DNA from: Salticus scenicus
Taxonomy: Eukaryota; Arthropoda; Arachnida; Araneae; Salticidae
Assembly (NCBI GenBank): GCA_963930645.1
Contig: OZ005652.1
Coordinates: 357,103,602 to 357,167,601, forward strand
Reading direction: 5' to 3'
DNA length: 64,000 nucleotides
Shown here: positions 1 to 14,570 of the stretch, piece by piece
Layout of the letters: each line of letters starts with the position of its first letter
How positions within the stretch are numbered: the stretch's first letter is position 1
Translations under genes and position numbers: made by a program
The notes under the pieces: model-generated
The model's database searches: none
What the model was told of the DNA's origin: nothing
Seen by the model: only the letters and a program-made list of their open reading frames with translations

Positions 1-323
1 TGTGTGTTTCTAGCATATGTTTCTGCCCAAAATGGTTGCAAATTGTTATTATGTTGCCAAACGTTATATTATTACATAATAAAAAAAATAGATATAGTAT
101 TAAATGTTGTATCATTGAATGTAATACCATATTTAGGGATTTCTTTAATAATGTTCTCTTTGTCTTGGGTTATGCATCATTAATATTGTTGTTCAGTCAA
201 AACCAATGCTCCGAATAGGCGGATAGAGCTCCCCAAGTGTTAAGAATAGAAGCAAGTCGCCAAAACGCCCTCGGTGTTTATTGAATGGAGCGAAGAGGGG
301 GTGAATACTCTTAGTACTCTTAG

Positions 324-325
<2 letters not shown>
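1..325. other. AT-rich DNA, nothing recognised
   Basis: Low-complexity AT-rich sequence. The short open frame around 36-218 has no recognisable motif and its composition matches the surrounding DNA. I see no RNA gene and no repeat boundary. Confidence 0.6.

Positions 326-391
<66 letters not shown>
326..391. repeat. (TA)n microsatellite
   Basis: About 33 uninterrupted TA units. Tracts like this recur through the window and often flank TA-targeting elements. Confidence 0.95.
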
Positions 392-392
<1 letters not shown>

Positions 393-696
393 TTTACTGT
401 GTTTGTGAATAACAAATAACACTTTCATTATGTATTCGTATTAAAACGTTATTATATTAAGCTCTATTGAAATACATTTTACAGAACGCAGTGCTTTGGG
501 ATTCTTTTGGATTATTCTGCACGCAAAATATCGAGGTTATTTACAACATTTTCAGTAGGGAACATATCATAGTGAACATGAAAAACGTATATATATTTCA
601 AAGAATTCTATGAAAATATAAGGCCTAAGAATGTAGCCAGACACGCATCTGAAAAAAAAAAAAAATAAGTAGTTTATACGACGATTATCGAAAAGG
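392..696. other. AT-rich DNA, nothing recognised
   Basis: No reading frame, hairpin or repeat that I could tie to a family. Confidence 0.5.
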
Positions 697-730
<34 letters not shown>

Positions 731-750
731 AAGAAAGAAAGAAAGAAAAA
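697..750. repeat. poly(A) followed by (GAAA)n
   Basis: A run of about 32 A residues passes into roughly five GAAA units. It could be the tail of a degraded retroposon, but no body is recognisable upstream. I treat it as simple repeat. Confidence 0.85.
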
Positions 751-838
751 AGAAATGTAGCTTCTTAATTGTAAAAGTGCTAAATTTGTTAAACTATTTT
801 GCTGGCTGGAAAGAAAAAATATAAAAAAAATAAATTAC

Positions 839-981
839 TTTTATTAAAAATTTTCCATAGTTTATTGTGCAATTAAATGTGATGCTCTATTTTCATGGAC
901 AATTTTATTAAAAATTTTCCATAGTTTATTGTGCAATTGAATGTGATGCTCTATTTTCATGGATAATTTTATTAAAAATTT
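839..981. repeat. 64-bp tandem duplication (2.2 copies)
   Basis: The block beginning TTTTATTAAAAATTTTCC repeats at 64-base spacing (A of the ATTA at 843, 907 and 971). The first two copies differ at only one or two positions, for example GCAATTAAAT against GCAATTGAAT. The third breaks off after about 11 bases. High identity means a recent local duplication. Confidence 0.9.
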
Positions 982-3474
<2,493 letters not shown>

Positions 3475-3502
3475 AATATATATATATATATCAAAAAATA
3501 AT

Positions 3503-3550
<48 letters not shown>
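3475..3550. repeat. interrupted (TA)n microsatellite
   Basis: Two TA tracts (about 3476-3491 and 3507-3550) separated by a short non-repeat spacer, just upstream of a TA-targeting MITE. Confidence 0.9.
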
Positions 3551-3551
<1 letters not shown>

Positions 3552-3577
3552 ATCTCAGAGCTGCAAAATTTGGCAAA

Positions 3578-3779
3578 TACAGTCGGTAACAAAAGTCTCC
3601 GAACACTAGCAAAAATTCTTATATATAAAAAGTACACTTAATACAGTTTTGTTAAACAAATGCTTGTCGAATCCTGTTTTTAGACTGACTAAGAACAGGA
3701 TTCGACAAGGATTTATTTAACAAAACTGCATTAAATGTACTTTTTTTACATAGGAATTTTTGCTAGTGTTCGGAGACTT
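3578..3779. mobile_element. Palindromic Tc1/mariner-like MITE, copy 1 (right end decayed)
   Basis: The left terminus reads TACAGTCGGTAAC and the sequence folds back on itself around a centre near 3685 (GACTGACTAAGAACAGG), giving arms of about 95 bp. The right arm matches the left back to GTGTTCGGAGACTT, then diverges, so about 13 terminal bases are lost. The same element is complete at 57,658-57,874. A TA at the left edge fits a TA target. No coding capacity. Confidence 0.85.
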
Positions 3780-3954
3780 ATAATGCAAGTTTGGACCAAA
3801 TAAGGATTTTTTTAGATTTTTCCAATTCGAATTTTAAATTTAATTTCTCTATTTTTGTTGATATTTCTCTTTTATTTCCTTACATTTTCTTTTTTTCAAA
3901 TTATATTTTATTATCCGTGTTCTTCCACTTCAGTCGTCTGTGATTCTTAGCTAT
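3780..3954. other. AT-rich DNA, nothing recognised
   Basis: T-rich spacer between the MITE and a repeat D fragment. Confidence 0.4.
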
Positions 3955-4140
3955 GGTTACTATGCAATTTATTACTTTCTTGTATAAACATAAGAAAAAT
4001 GTTTTACGTCAGTGAAATTTTTCGACCTGAAGTTTTTGATGGATTTGCACGTTTTTAGATGTTCGAAATACAAATTGATCATTTTTAGAAATACAAATTG
4101 ATAATTTTTCTCTGTGTGACTCTCTGTGTGCTACAAAAAT
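3955..4140 (+). repeat. Dispersed repeat D, diverged fragment
   Basis: Shares the order of short blocks seen in repeat D at 56,969 and 59,505: a TTTTTCGACCT block, then TTTTGATGGATTTGCACG, then a stretch with TTTTTAGAAA, then a TCTGTGTG run. The match is partial and the family unnamed. Confidence 0.55.
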
Positions 4141-4503
4141 ATTCTGGACACTGTAGATGACAATAGACTAAATTCAACAAAAGATCATATTTGCGTTAAC
4201 CTTAAATTAAAATTACCGGTAATGCAAAAATTGACTAGAAAATAAAAGCAGACTTTCGTAATATTTAATTTTAGGTTACATATTCACAAATTTTACCTTA
4301 GTTTTTATAATCACTTTTACGTTATGTACGTTTTCTTTTATACTTGAATCCACCATGTAGATAACTTTTTGAAAAAAAAAATCTGAAATGGTACAAATTA
4401 TTATTCTACCATTATTATTCAACAAATTATTTTTCTTACAATTTTGCGTATTTTTTTAATGAAAAATGATGTGGACATTTAAACAGTTTACATAACTATA
4501 ATC
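4141..4503. other. AT-rich DNA, nothing recognised
   Basis: No supported feature. Confidence 0.4.
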
Positions 4504-4729
4504 AGAAGGATATACAATATTTAGTATCCAAAAAAGATCCTTTATACATCAGACTGAGACGTTTCATGAAAATTCGGCTACCAGAAAAATATCTGTATGA
4601 AATGAATTCGTCATTCGTTGCCCACAACATACTACCATCACCCGATCGAGTGTTGTTGGTTAAACTTTTGTACAAGAATGGACCGTCTGTGGCATATATG
4701 CAAAGCTGCTGCACTCAGCTGTAATAGTG
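4504..4729 (+). pseudogene. Possible mariner-like element remnant with a helix-turn-helix-like peptide
   Basis: A plus-strand frame without an internal stop from about 4504 to a TAA near 4727-4729 reads through LPSPDRVLLVKLLYKNG. This resembles the start of the DUF4817-type helix-turn-helix found in some arthropod mariner-like proteins, where a short S-P-x(2)-R-x(2)-L-V-K-L-x-Y-x-N-G pattern occurs. The resemblance is recalled, not searched. Downstream DNA ends at 5,174-5,186 with GGACCCTGTATA, whose complement begins TACAGGGTCC, a common mariner-like terminus. No catalytic domain is visible. Weak call. Confidence 0.25.
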
Positions 4730-6238
4730 GTAAAATATACCTATGACCGTTTCACACGAGATATTTTCGTCCAATTTTCTACACAATACAACAGAGCAAC
4801 GTATGTGGAAAATTCGAGGTCTATTATCAATATTTACTATAAAAAATTCTGTTCTCCGATAATTATTAAAGGAGATGCATGAGATTTTTTGAGTTTTGAA
4901 ATGTGGATTTTAAAGCGATGTATTTACTTTGATAATGATCAAAGAACACAACTATTTATATGAAATTGATTGCCTTGAAGACGCGTTTCCAGCGATGTAC
5001 CACAAGACATACCTCCATATTTGAAATTTTAAAATTGTTCTACCTTGTGTCCCCCGGCACAAAATTATTTCACCAAAAGATGTTCCTCTCGAATTTACTA
5101 AAAACGTGTTTTACCATTTTTGAAAATTCTGATTTTTCTTTGAGATAGGAGGGGTGTGTGGGTCTTTTGTCGGACCCTGTATACATATATAATCCCGAAA
5201 AAATACGCATAATAAAGCTGCGCACTCGTATACAGGTAAATAGCTTCGACAGTAGCTTCATAGCCGTGTACACATACCGCTTTCCTCTTATGACATAATT
5301 ATCCTGTTCTCCAGATTTAAAAGCACTAGATTTCTATCTCAGGTGTTAATTGAATAAAATAGTTTTTCAAGTGTTTGGAGGGAATAACAGATATAAAGAC
5401 TGCTATTCGCCTTATTCTTCTATTATTGTGATTGCTATTTACCTTAGACTTTTATTTAACTATTTGCCTTATTCGTCTGTTACACATAATCTTGTTGAAT
5501 AGAATGCACACATTTAGTAATACGTAAATAAGTACAAATTTATAACAATTACAAACAAATAGAAAATATATCTGGGACAATTATTAATTTGAATTAATTT
5601 TAATAGCATTTTAGTTCTATTTGTACATGCTTATTTTATATTTATAATTACCTAGAAAATATGGAAGACGCATATCTGAAAATTTGTTGAACTGAGCAGG
5701 CATGAGCGAAACAATCTGCTTTCTTAAATTCATCAATTTAACTGCATGTTCGTTTTCAGGACGGAAGCAATTTTCTTATTTTAGTTTATTGAATTAATAT
5801 TTTCTTAAAAAATCAGCTAATTGTTCAGATGTCGATCAGTATAATCCAAACCAATATGCAGACTATGTCCAACTTTCGCAGCCCAGATTAGTAATAAGTT
5901 ATTGCTTTAAAAAAGTATTTTAATAATTTATTATTATACACTAAATAATTTATACATATAATCTTCATTTTAATAATCTTTGATTTTTTCATTCGCTACA
6001 TTAATTGCTTGTTTTCGCATAACTTTAAAGCAATTGGTTAGTCTGTCCCTGCGTAAATTAATGTATATTTATTAAGATAACATGTGAATGTAGTTTGCGA
6101 AAAAAAGACACATGAATTTCGATTACTCGGAGCTGAATGTAGCTTTAAAACAAAACTTAAACACAAGACTAAATTGGAGAAACTTCTCTGTTTTTGTGTT
6201 CAACTCGGAAGTTCATAGATAAATAATATAAGCGAAGG

Positions 6239-6241
<3 letters not shown>
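4730..6241. other. Non-coding AT-rich DNA
   Basis: The first 450 bp may belong to the mariner-like remnant ending near 5,186. The rest shows no motif or repeat that I can assign. Confidence 0.4.
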
Positions 6242-6291
<50 letters not shown>

Positions 6292-6348
6292 GATAGATAG
6301 ATAGATATATAGATATAGATAGATAGATATAGATATAGATATATATAG
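6242..6348. repeat. (TA)n / (GATA)n compound microsatellite
   Basis: A TA tract to about 6291 passes into GATA and GATATA units to about 6348. Confidence 0.9.
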
Positions 6349-6559
6349 TAATACAATAATATAATAATATCAGTGCAAAATTTTTTTGAAATTTAAAGAT
6401 TATTTAACTTCAGTATTAAAACAATTATTTGGATCATAAGCGAAGACTACCCATATCAAATCGAAAAAGAATTAAAGAAAAATCGAAATGAATATTGGAA
6501 ATTGGAATGAGAAAAAAGCATAATTTGCATTCTAACGTTTTCAAGGGCCTGGTAGAATG

Positions 6560-6620
6560 CAAATATATATATATATATATATACACAATATAGATAAGAT
6601 ATATATATATATATATATAT
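6560..6620. repeat. interrupted (TA)n microsatellite
   Basis: Two TA tracts abut the left terminus of the transposon that starts at 6621. A TA run also follows its right end at 8829, as expected for insertion into TA-rich DNA. Confidence 0.85.
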
Positions 6621-8828
6621 TAGGGTGGAGCTTAAAAGCCATGATTTTTTATTATTGTTATTTTTACAAGTCTCACCTCTTTAATTTGTTCCTTTTGATA
6701 CAAAAACACTGTATGAAAAGTTTGAGCTATAAATTTTAATATTTAATGGTAGCTCAACTGACTCAAAATTTATAAACTTTGAAAAAAATAAGAATATTAG
6801 CTATACTGTAACAAATACGTACTTACAATGTATTTATTGTTTTAAGTTTAACAATTTATTTACTTTACTGTACAAATTATTAGCTTTTCATTATACATTA
6901 AAATTTTATTGCCTTTGAAAAGGCTGAGACAGAGTTTTTTTTGCTGCTATCTGGGCACATTTTGTGATGATCTTCAACAACTTGTAGCAGGAATTGTAGT
7001 TGCATTTCATCATGAGTTATCAAACCACTGTATTCTTGAATAAGTGCAACTGCACGCTTAGCATGGTCATTTACTACTTGTAGGGATTTTATTATCCCTT
7101 TAGCCTGTTTATAGTTCTCGCTTGACTCCCACAAGTCAGGATCAACTTTAAGATATCTAACTGGAATTTCCAACAATTGAAACAATATCACTGACTTGCT
7201 GTCACAAAATCTTCCAAGTTTTCATTCTTGAATGAATGAAGAGCAATACTAATTCACTTAGAGTAATTTTTAGCTTGATTTCCTGTATTAGCATCTTACT
7301 GCAAAGCATTAACCATGCGTCTTTTGGTTAATAAACTGACACAGCTGTCAAATAAAGACTAATGGACGAAGTCCTTCTGATAAATACCACAAGTGCTTAG
7401 CAAATTTATGTGATGATGACTTGGAAATTACTGAATGTATTGATGAGTATTCTATTAGTGATTTGAGAACAAGTCATTATAAGGGGCACATGCAGCTTGA
7501 GATTCAAGCTTTCAAGTATACACGGAGTATGAAAACACACACATCATGTACACCTTCTTCCTCTTCTGAAGTCAGTTTAAATTGAGCCTTGAACATCCAG
7601 ATCTTGAGGCAATATATCACTTTGGACATCTATTGGGCATGGTGCATTGCACCTGGTGATATAAATCTGACTCCCCTTCTTGGGAAAACACCAAGATAGA
7701 GAATTACAAGTTCTATAAATTCTTTATAATCCCCTCTTAGCTTTATTTCTCTTTGTTCTTCTAGATACTTCTTTGCATAGTTGATCGTATCATGCTTTAT
7801 ATCTTCTACTAAATTTGTGACATCATCAAATGAAATTGCTGGTTCATACTTTTCTCTATCAATGAAGCTCCAACATTTTTGAAAAATAGTGCAAATTCAG
7901 GAGAATATTTAACTCTGATACATATTTCAACCACAGTACTAATTATCAGTTCCATAATGTGATGCCTGGAAGCAAGTGATAAGAGCTCTTTTTTTAACTT
8001 TTGCTCTATAAGACACATGCACCAGAATTATGACCAGTATTTGAGCTGGTAGTGTCAAAGCACATTGCCCTAATATTATCTGCTATTCCCCAGTCTTGAA
8101 TGGCTTCGAAGACAGCTGCTGCCTGTGCTTCTTTTGCTTCTGCTGCCTGTGCTTCGTACGTAATCTTGGCAACAATCAGTAGCTGAGAAACTCCTTTCCC
8201 AGCAACTAATACTGGTAACCTATCAATTTTTTCTTTTCCAGCCAGACCATAGACTAATTTTCCATCCCAATGAATGACAAAAGTAGTGTTGCTTTGAAAC
8301 ATTTTTTTTTTTTTTCATATTTTTTAGTTCTCTCAAACATTTTTTGTCGATGAATCAAGTCTTTTTTATAGTATATTTATCAATGCTCATTATTATACTT
8401 TTGGCAGTTTCTGATAATACAAAAACAGCCTTTTGGTCTGACATTTTACTATGATCTAGTATCTAGTGCTGCTGCAAGATCTGGAGTAATTATGGTTTTA
8501 TGCCCTCGTTTTCTTTTCCGTACTTCTCCAATATGAACTGCATTGTTTCCAACTTTTCTAAATCACTTTCTGCTGTGTTGTTTTCAGACTCATCATCAGT
8601 AGATGACATACTTTAAAGGGAAGAATTTAATTTTTTCTGTGACATAATGTATGTATGTGAGTATGCATACATTTATCATTCCATACATTAAAAACGTCAT
8701 CATTGAGCTACCTCTAAATAATGTTCAATTGTGCTAATATTTCGCCTGAATTATTTTTTCATAAAAAGGAACAAATTTAGAAGGTGAGACGATCATATTT
8801 TCAAACTTAAAAAATAAGCTCCACCCTA
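6621..8828 (-). mobile_element. Decayed TIR DNA transposon, about 2.2 kb
   Basis: The left end begins TAGGGTGGAGCTTA and the right end is its complement (TAAGCTCCACCCTA). Similarity continues inward for about 60 bp, including the blocks CTCACCT and AATTTGTTCCTTTT on both sides. Both edges lie in TA repeats, so a TA target duplication is likely but cannot be proved there. Between the ends lies one frameshifted minus-strand transposase. I do not name the superfamily: the TIR and the protein motifs are familiar from uncharacterised arthropod proteins, not from a class I can state with confidence. Confidence 0.75.
6898..8609 (-). pseudogene. Transposase relic with several frameshifts
   Basis: Pieces in order on the minus strand: a start near 8609 followed by an acidic leader; KRKRGHKTIITPDLAAALDT near 8515-8460; SIHRQKMFERTKKYEKK near 8350-8310; an open piece 8302-8006 with VIHWDGKLV, LPVLVAGKGVSQLL and AMCFDTTSSNTG; a shifted piece 8018-7809 with LIEQKLKKELLSLASRHHI; and a C-terminal piece 7191-6898 with LQFLLQVVEDHHKMCPD. 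The first two large pieces overlap in different frames at GACVL/CLIEQ, so a one-base indel breaks the gene. The CFDTT aspartate and the ASRHH block resemble catalytic-core motifs of an arthropod transposase family I know only as uncharacterised proteins. Poly(T) at 8303-8315 marks another indel. It cannot make an intact protein. Confidence 0.7.
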
Positions 8829-9729
8829 ATATATATGTATATATATTGCTCGTACCATGAAATCCCCCATATATCTTCTTCCTATTGAAACATTTTCAAA
8901 TATATAGTTTTTATGTATTCGCAAACAATGATATATATTTTGTTTCAGATTTTCAAGGCTTTGTTTACAGTTCAAGCAGTTACGGTTGATTAAAGAGATG
9001 ATAGCCACTGGCTGAAATAATATGATGTAGAGATATGTAAAGATCTACAGATACAATTTAATATATTTACGCAAAGTTTTGAGGCAATCTTAAAAGCAGA
9101 TTATAGAATTTCATAAAAATTTCATAAAATAAATCATGGACTATACTTTAGACACTCTATTTCTAACCATTAACGCAATTAGAAGATTACGGATTCGATA
9201 CTCGAATCAATCAAAGACTCTCGTGTACAGTAATGGTGGCTGATGGTCTTAAATTCTGTCGTCGACACGATGTCCTCCATGTTTTCATCCAACATATACC
9301 TCTGTGGTTCACCGATGTGTGGTAGCCACCCACTCTGTGGCGGATCAAAATTTCGTTGCACATCTCAGGACCATTCTTCCGGTTACATCCCAGACCGTCA
9401 CCAATTACCGATAGCGCAATAGTAGTGCGTCGTCAAACTGAACCAACCAATCAACTTTCTAACCATTAAACCTCTAGATGACTATCCTTTCATACAGTCT
9501 GAAATGCTTCTTAGAATTTTCGTAATAAATTCGTAAATTGGGAGTTGCAAAGAAATCGAGCTGGTTTGAGATCTTATTGTTCGTTTATAAAGGTATACTC
9601 GATGTCATAGCTAGTCATTACGAATTCCAATGAAAACTTCGAATTTTGCGAATTTTACAGATAATTAGGTTTTAATAAGTTTGTTAGTAGGTAATATGTA
9701 GCGTAAGAATGAAAGTAGATTATCGAGTG
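8829..9729. other. AT-rich DNA with a GC-richer block at 9170-9460
   Basis: The block 9170-9460 is less AT-rich than its surroundings and contains evenly spaced CG-bearing words. It may be an old SINE or a transposon fragment, but I find no B box, poly(A) tail or terminal repeat that settles it. No credible protein. Confidence 0.35.
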
Positions 9730-9785
9730 TATAAAAGCCCCGTTAAAATCATGCTTCGAAATTTAGTTCGAATTCAGTTCAGTGC
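9730..9785 (+). promoter_or_regulatory. Promoter-like TATA box and TCAGT initiator
   Basis: TATAAAAG at 9730-9737 is followed by TTCAGTTCAGTG at 9773-9784, a doubled form of the arthropod TCAGT initiator. The spacing, about 46-51 bases to the A, is longer than the usual ~30. No reading frame follows. It could be the promoter of a solo LTR or chance. Confidence 0.2.
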
Positions 9786-12380
9786 ACTTTTCCCGCAGTT
9801 TTTCGTCTTCAGTTCTTTGGTAATTTGTTGACATTTATTATCTTACATTTGAGTACCCATGGGGTATAGAAGGTTTCATTACACACAGATAAAGTAATTC
9901 CTGTATCCGCACATCTTTACCTAATTTATACAGCATAAATGAAAAAAAAAAAAAAAAACTGAAATTGTCACACACGGAAAAAAAATCGCAACATTGTTAA
10001 AAAATCTGTATTTAAGTTTACAGAAACTATTTTTCCGGTTCCTAGCCTAGACATAATTTGCTCTTGGTAGAATATGTTGGCCGCTTCCTCATAAAAAATG
10101 CAATATTAAGAAAAAAGATATAATATTTATTTAATTCCAAATATATATATCACAGAAATTTAAACATTAAGTATCCCGGTCGTTATCCTTTCTTAGAAAG
10201 ATGAAGAAAAATTATATAACTTTCAGGCATGTACTTTTTTCCGAGGGCAAAGGATAATAAAATATTAAGAACAAAATAAGCCGCGTCAATATGACAAGTA
10301 ATGAAAATGATTAGCTTTTAATCTTATTAAAATCATTTCTATGGAATCATAACAGTACATTAAGCATTATTAATTTATTATTAAAAATTAATTCCTTTGG
10401 TGGCTGTTTACAATTTCTAAATAAGGATATTGATATTTAAAAAAAAATTAAATAAATGGAAATTCCATATATTAAATTATTTTTAAAACATAAATTAAAT
10501 GTGCTATTAATTTTCATTTTCTCTGCATATAAATTATTCTTTGAAATAAATAAGAATGTGAAGTTTTCAATACAATTGCAAAAGTTCTCCAGTGTGCGCA
10601 TACCTCTAGTGCAAAAAAAAAAAAAAAAGTCTTTAGACAATCTCTTAGAAAAATTGTATTAAAATTACATAAATATATAAGTCTCATATAAAACTATTTT
10701 ATATATTAAATTATGATGAGCTAAATTCCCTCTGAAAGACCGACGTGGATGAAAACTCTCGTGCTTAGGTTTTCAGGTAGGAAATTGTCTGCTACCAAAA
10801 TTTCCAATTTATTTCATTGTTTCATTGATTTCATTGTTTGCAACAGACTATTTATTACACCACATTTTTCCTTTTAGGGTGTTATGCTCCAATATGCAGT
10901 TATGATTAAATAAGAAGTGAATTAGTCTTAAAAAAATACATAATAAAATGGCTGGTATCAGCAAAGCTACGGAATAAATAAGAGTGTACAGCATCTCAGT
11001 AAATATCTTTAATCTATACACCTTTAATTTATAGAAAAAGTAACCGCTATCAAAAAAAAAAAAACATCATGCAATAAATTTTACACCAATTTTAATATAT
11101 TTAAACTGACCTCTATCAAGGTTTAATGCTATACAATACATTTCAGCCTTTTATTTTCTGAAAACTTTCTTTTCAATAAAATATGAATTTTTATTAATAT
11201 TGCCTTATTAAATTTCAGTTACATTTTGCTCTTTTGCTGTTCTAGCTCCCAAACATATTCATGATATATGCGATATTTAAAAGCCAATTTTACTAAAATA
11301 AAAATGTGTTTAAAAGTTTGGAAAAGTATTTCTTAATATTTATTTAAAAAGTTATCATAAAAATAAATATTTCTTTCTATAGTTTTACGATAAATCTTTA
11401 TTTGATTTTCTGCAAGCATAATTAAGACGTTTATCGATACACTGCCACACTTTTAATACAATACATAATAATCCAGTATTATGAATAATAACTGGTAATT
11501 AATAAAGAATTTCATGAAAGGAAAATATAACTTATGCCATAGAAATTTCAATTGTTTTCCACAAAGCAGAATTTGCAGATTTCTATTTAATTATGTAATG
11601 TTATCATTATTTTTTTTTAAACACAGAGAAAAATTATTTGTGTATTAAATAGAGTGTTCTAATTAACATACGAAATATTACTGCAACACGGTTTTTCAGC
11701 CTACAAACTTCAAAAATATGCCAGTTAGAATAAGCATTTTTTTTCTTTTAAGTGGTCACAACAAAATGACTATATAGAAATTTTGGCTGATTATACCAAT
11801 GAGTTCTATCGAAATATTCATCAAATAAATTGCAACAAAAATGAGTGTAATCCAAACCACAAAGTCTGTATTATCAGTGATTTCCAAGAAATTCTGTTCA
11901 AAGTGTTCTATGTACTAGGAGCAAGAGCATATTAGTTTATTGCTATATTTTCGCTCACAACTTCGATACCATACGGCTTATGTATGACAAATCTCACATT
12001 ATACTTCAACCAAAATTTAGCAATTTTGAAAAAACACGTATTTTTTCCCTGCTATTTCAGTTGCACGTTACTGAAATAAACAATATTTTTTTTTCCGGTA
12101 AGAGCACATAAAATAAATTAGTATGGATATACATAATGTGCAAAATTACGTTTTCAGATATGTTATTGAAGCAAACAGAATAAAAGACACACTAAAGTCG
12201 TTTACAGATTGTTTAATTTATTTCATTCGCTAGTGTATTTCTGCACAGCGACATGTTCCTTGTACATTAAGCATCATATTGATTCCTTTTGTAGTTGTTT
12301 TTTTCAATAAATGCATTTAATTACAAAAAATTCATAAATAATTATATAAAATAAAAGCTATGTCATAAAAAATTATTTAT
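9786..12380. other. AT-rich DNA, nothing recognised
   Basis: About 2.6 kb of AT-rich sequence with poly(A) at 9940-9958 and 10,613-10,628. Frames of 67-68 residues near 10,437-10,662 are AT-driven and overlap on both strands. No supported gene. Confidence 0.5.
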
Positions 12381-12389
12381 ATCTATCTA

Positions 12390-13880
12390 TCTATACATAT
12401 AATAAAATAAGATGTTTGTGTGTGTGTCATTGTGTATGGTTTCCAGAGCTTTTTAAGTAAACGGCTGATGGCTGAGCTACAAAAATTTGCATGGTGGTTC
12501 GTAATGACCTCTCCTGATGCACCTCGAAGCCCGATTTTCGAATTTTGTTTTAGTTTTCTTTTAATTAATTAAAATGCTAAAATAAAAACCTTCTAATTAC
12601 TGATAAATTGGCCATTTAATTTTAATCCTTAATTTAATTGTTGCCCCAAAAAATTATTATTTTTTGGACAGGAAAAAAAGAAAAAAAAAAAAAAAACGTG
12701 AACAATAAAAATTACATTTATTTAAAATATTTAATTTTATTCCTTAATTTAATTGTTTCCAAAAAAATTATCATTATTTTTTCGACAGAGAAAAAAAAAA
12801 AAAAAAACGTTAACAATAAAAATTACATTTATTTAAAATGAGGAAAGTAAATTTAAAAAATTAGAAATATCAGTCGTATCGTTACAAATAAGATACCAAA
12901 TGAAAGATGCAATTTTTGTGAATCCAACGGATTAAACAGCTTATCGATCGGACAATTAGATTTTTTAAAATTAACTAATGTATGTATTTTAGGTAGCAAG
13001 AGAAGGAGATTGTATGGAAACCGTTTGGAATTTTTTTTTTTTTTAAATGTGCTACTGATTAAGTCACATGTTTTTTTAAAGTGAGATTAAAAATTGCAGT
13101 TTTGAATTTTTTTTTAAATTTTCTTTCACAAACACAAACATATAGTATACAGCCTGTACAACACTAGACCAAATTGAAGTTCAAATTTCATCAATATTTA
13201 AATAAATAAATGAAAATAAAAATATGTTTAATGAGAAATATATATAACCATTAAAAGTTTAGTTGTCTAAAATATGGCAGGCTCATAGCATATTGTTACA
13301 AGGTATTAAGTCTTATTTTTACAAGGGATTAAATCTAAAATGGTGACAAAAATACAAAAGTCGCCAAAGAGAGCTATATTAAGGCGGTACTATGATCATG
13401 CTTACAAACCATGAATTATATATAACCACAAAAAATTAATTGTCTCATGCAACAGACGTAGCCGCTCATAGCATACTATAATATTTAGCGTGAAATTGTT
13501 ATCATTTTTATGGTTGATCGGGGATAAACAAAATAAACATAGGAAATAACGTAAAAGCAAATGTTATGTGCACAACGTATAGTGTTGTTCATATGTAACT
13601 GGGATTCAAATATAAAAGGGATACTTCACTTTTTTCGATACCATCTATTTCGAAACTGTTATCTAATAAGGACTTAATGGAAGCCTATTGGTAAATCATT
13701 GTCTCAGGTAATATGGACAAGCGCCCGAGTTTTAGCGGATGACCAAATCGCTACCGAAGGCAGCAGGGATCCGAAGCGAGCTTTTGAGCAATTTTAGTAT
13801 TTTATTTTATTTTTATAAAGCTATAAAGAAAAGAGTTTCCTTTAAATTTAGTGACCAGCGAAGCGGGCAAAGCCTGCTAG
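12390..13880 (+). mobile_element. Non-autonomous Helitron family A, copy A1
   Basis: Starts TCTATACATATAATAAAATA, a Helitron-like 5' TC terminus, although the exact edge is blurred by a TATC microsatellite at 12,381-12,393. Ends in the hairpin GCGGGC-AAA-GCCTGC (one G:T wobble) running straight into CTAG at 13,877-13,880. No TIR, no target duplication, no coding frame. Carries two internal copies of a ~110-bp block (from about 12,617 and 12,727), each with a T-rich part, an A-run and GTGAACAATAAAA or GTTAACAATAAAA. Confidence 0.8.
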
Positions 13881-14570
13881 TACATATAATAAAATAAGAT
13901 GTTTGTGTGTGTGTCATTGTGTATGGTTTCCAGAGCTTTTTAAGAAAACGGCTGATGGCTGAGCTACATAAATTTGCATGCTGGTTCGTAATGACCTCTC
14001 GTGATGCACCTCGAAGCCCGATTTTCGAATTTTGTTTTAGTTTTCTTTTAATTAATTAAAATGTTAAAAATTACATTTATTTAAAATGAGGAAAGTAAAT
14101 TAAAAAAAATTAGAAATACCAGTCGTATCGTTACAAATAAGATAACAAATGAAAGATGCAATTTTTGTGAATCCAACGGATTAAACAGCTTATCGATCGG
14201 ACAATTAGATTTTTTAAAATTAACTAATGTATGTATTTTAGGTGGCAAGAGAAGGAGATTGTATGGAAACTGTTTGGAAATTTTTTTTAAATGTGCTACT
14301 AATTAAGTCACATGTTTTTTTTTTTTTTTTAAGTGGGATTAAAAATTGCAGTTTAATTGCAAATTAATGGAAGCCTATTGGTAAACCATTGTCTCAGGTA
14401 ATAGGGACTAGCACCCGAGTTTTAGCGGATGACCAAATCGCTACCGAAGGCAGCAGGGATCCGAAGCGAGCTTTTGAGCAATTTTAGTATTTTATTTTAT
14501 TTTTATAAAGCTACATAGAAAAGAGTTTCCTTTAAATTTAGTGACCAGCGAAGCGGGTAAAGCCTGCTAG
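13881..14570 (+). mobile_element. Non-autonomous Helitron family A, copy A2 (internally deleted)
   Basis: Begins TACATATAATAAAATAAGAT directly after the CTAG of A1, lacking the TCTA of the first copy, and ends with the same hairpin and CTAG at 14,567-14,570. At 690 bp it is about half the length of A1. It lacks one of the two ~110-bp blocks and the internal portion seen in A1 at about 13,100-13,660. Confidence 0.8.

Noticed and set aside
240..428. 62-residue minus-strand frame with a YIYI run
   Set aside because: It is the (TA)n microsatellite translated. The same applies to frames at 1971-2214, 3423-3641, 6557-6739, 19,860-20,060 and 21,516-21,803.
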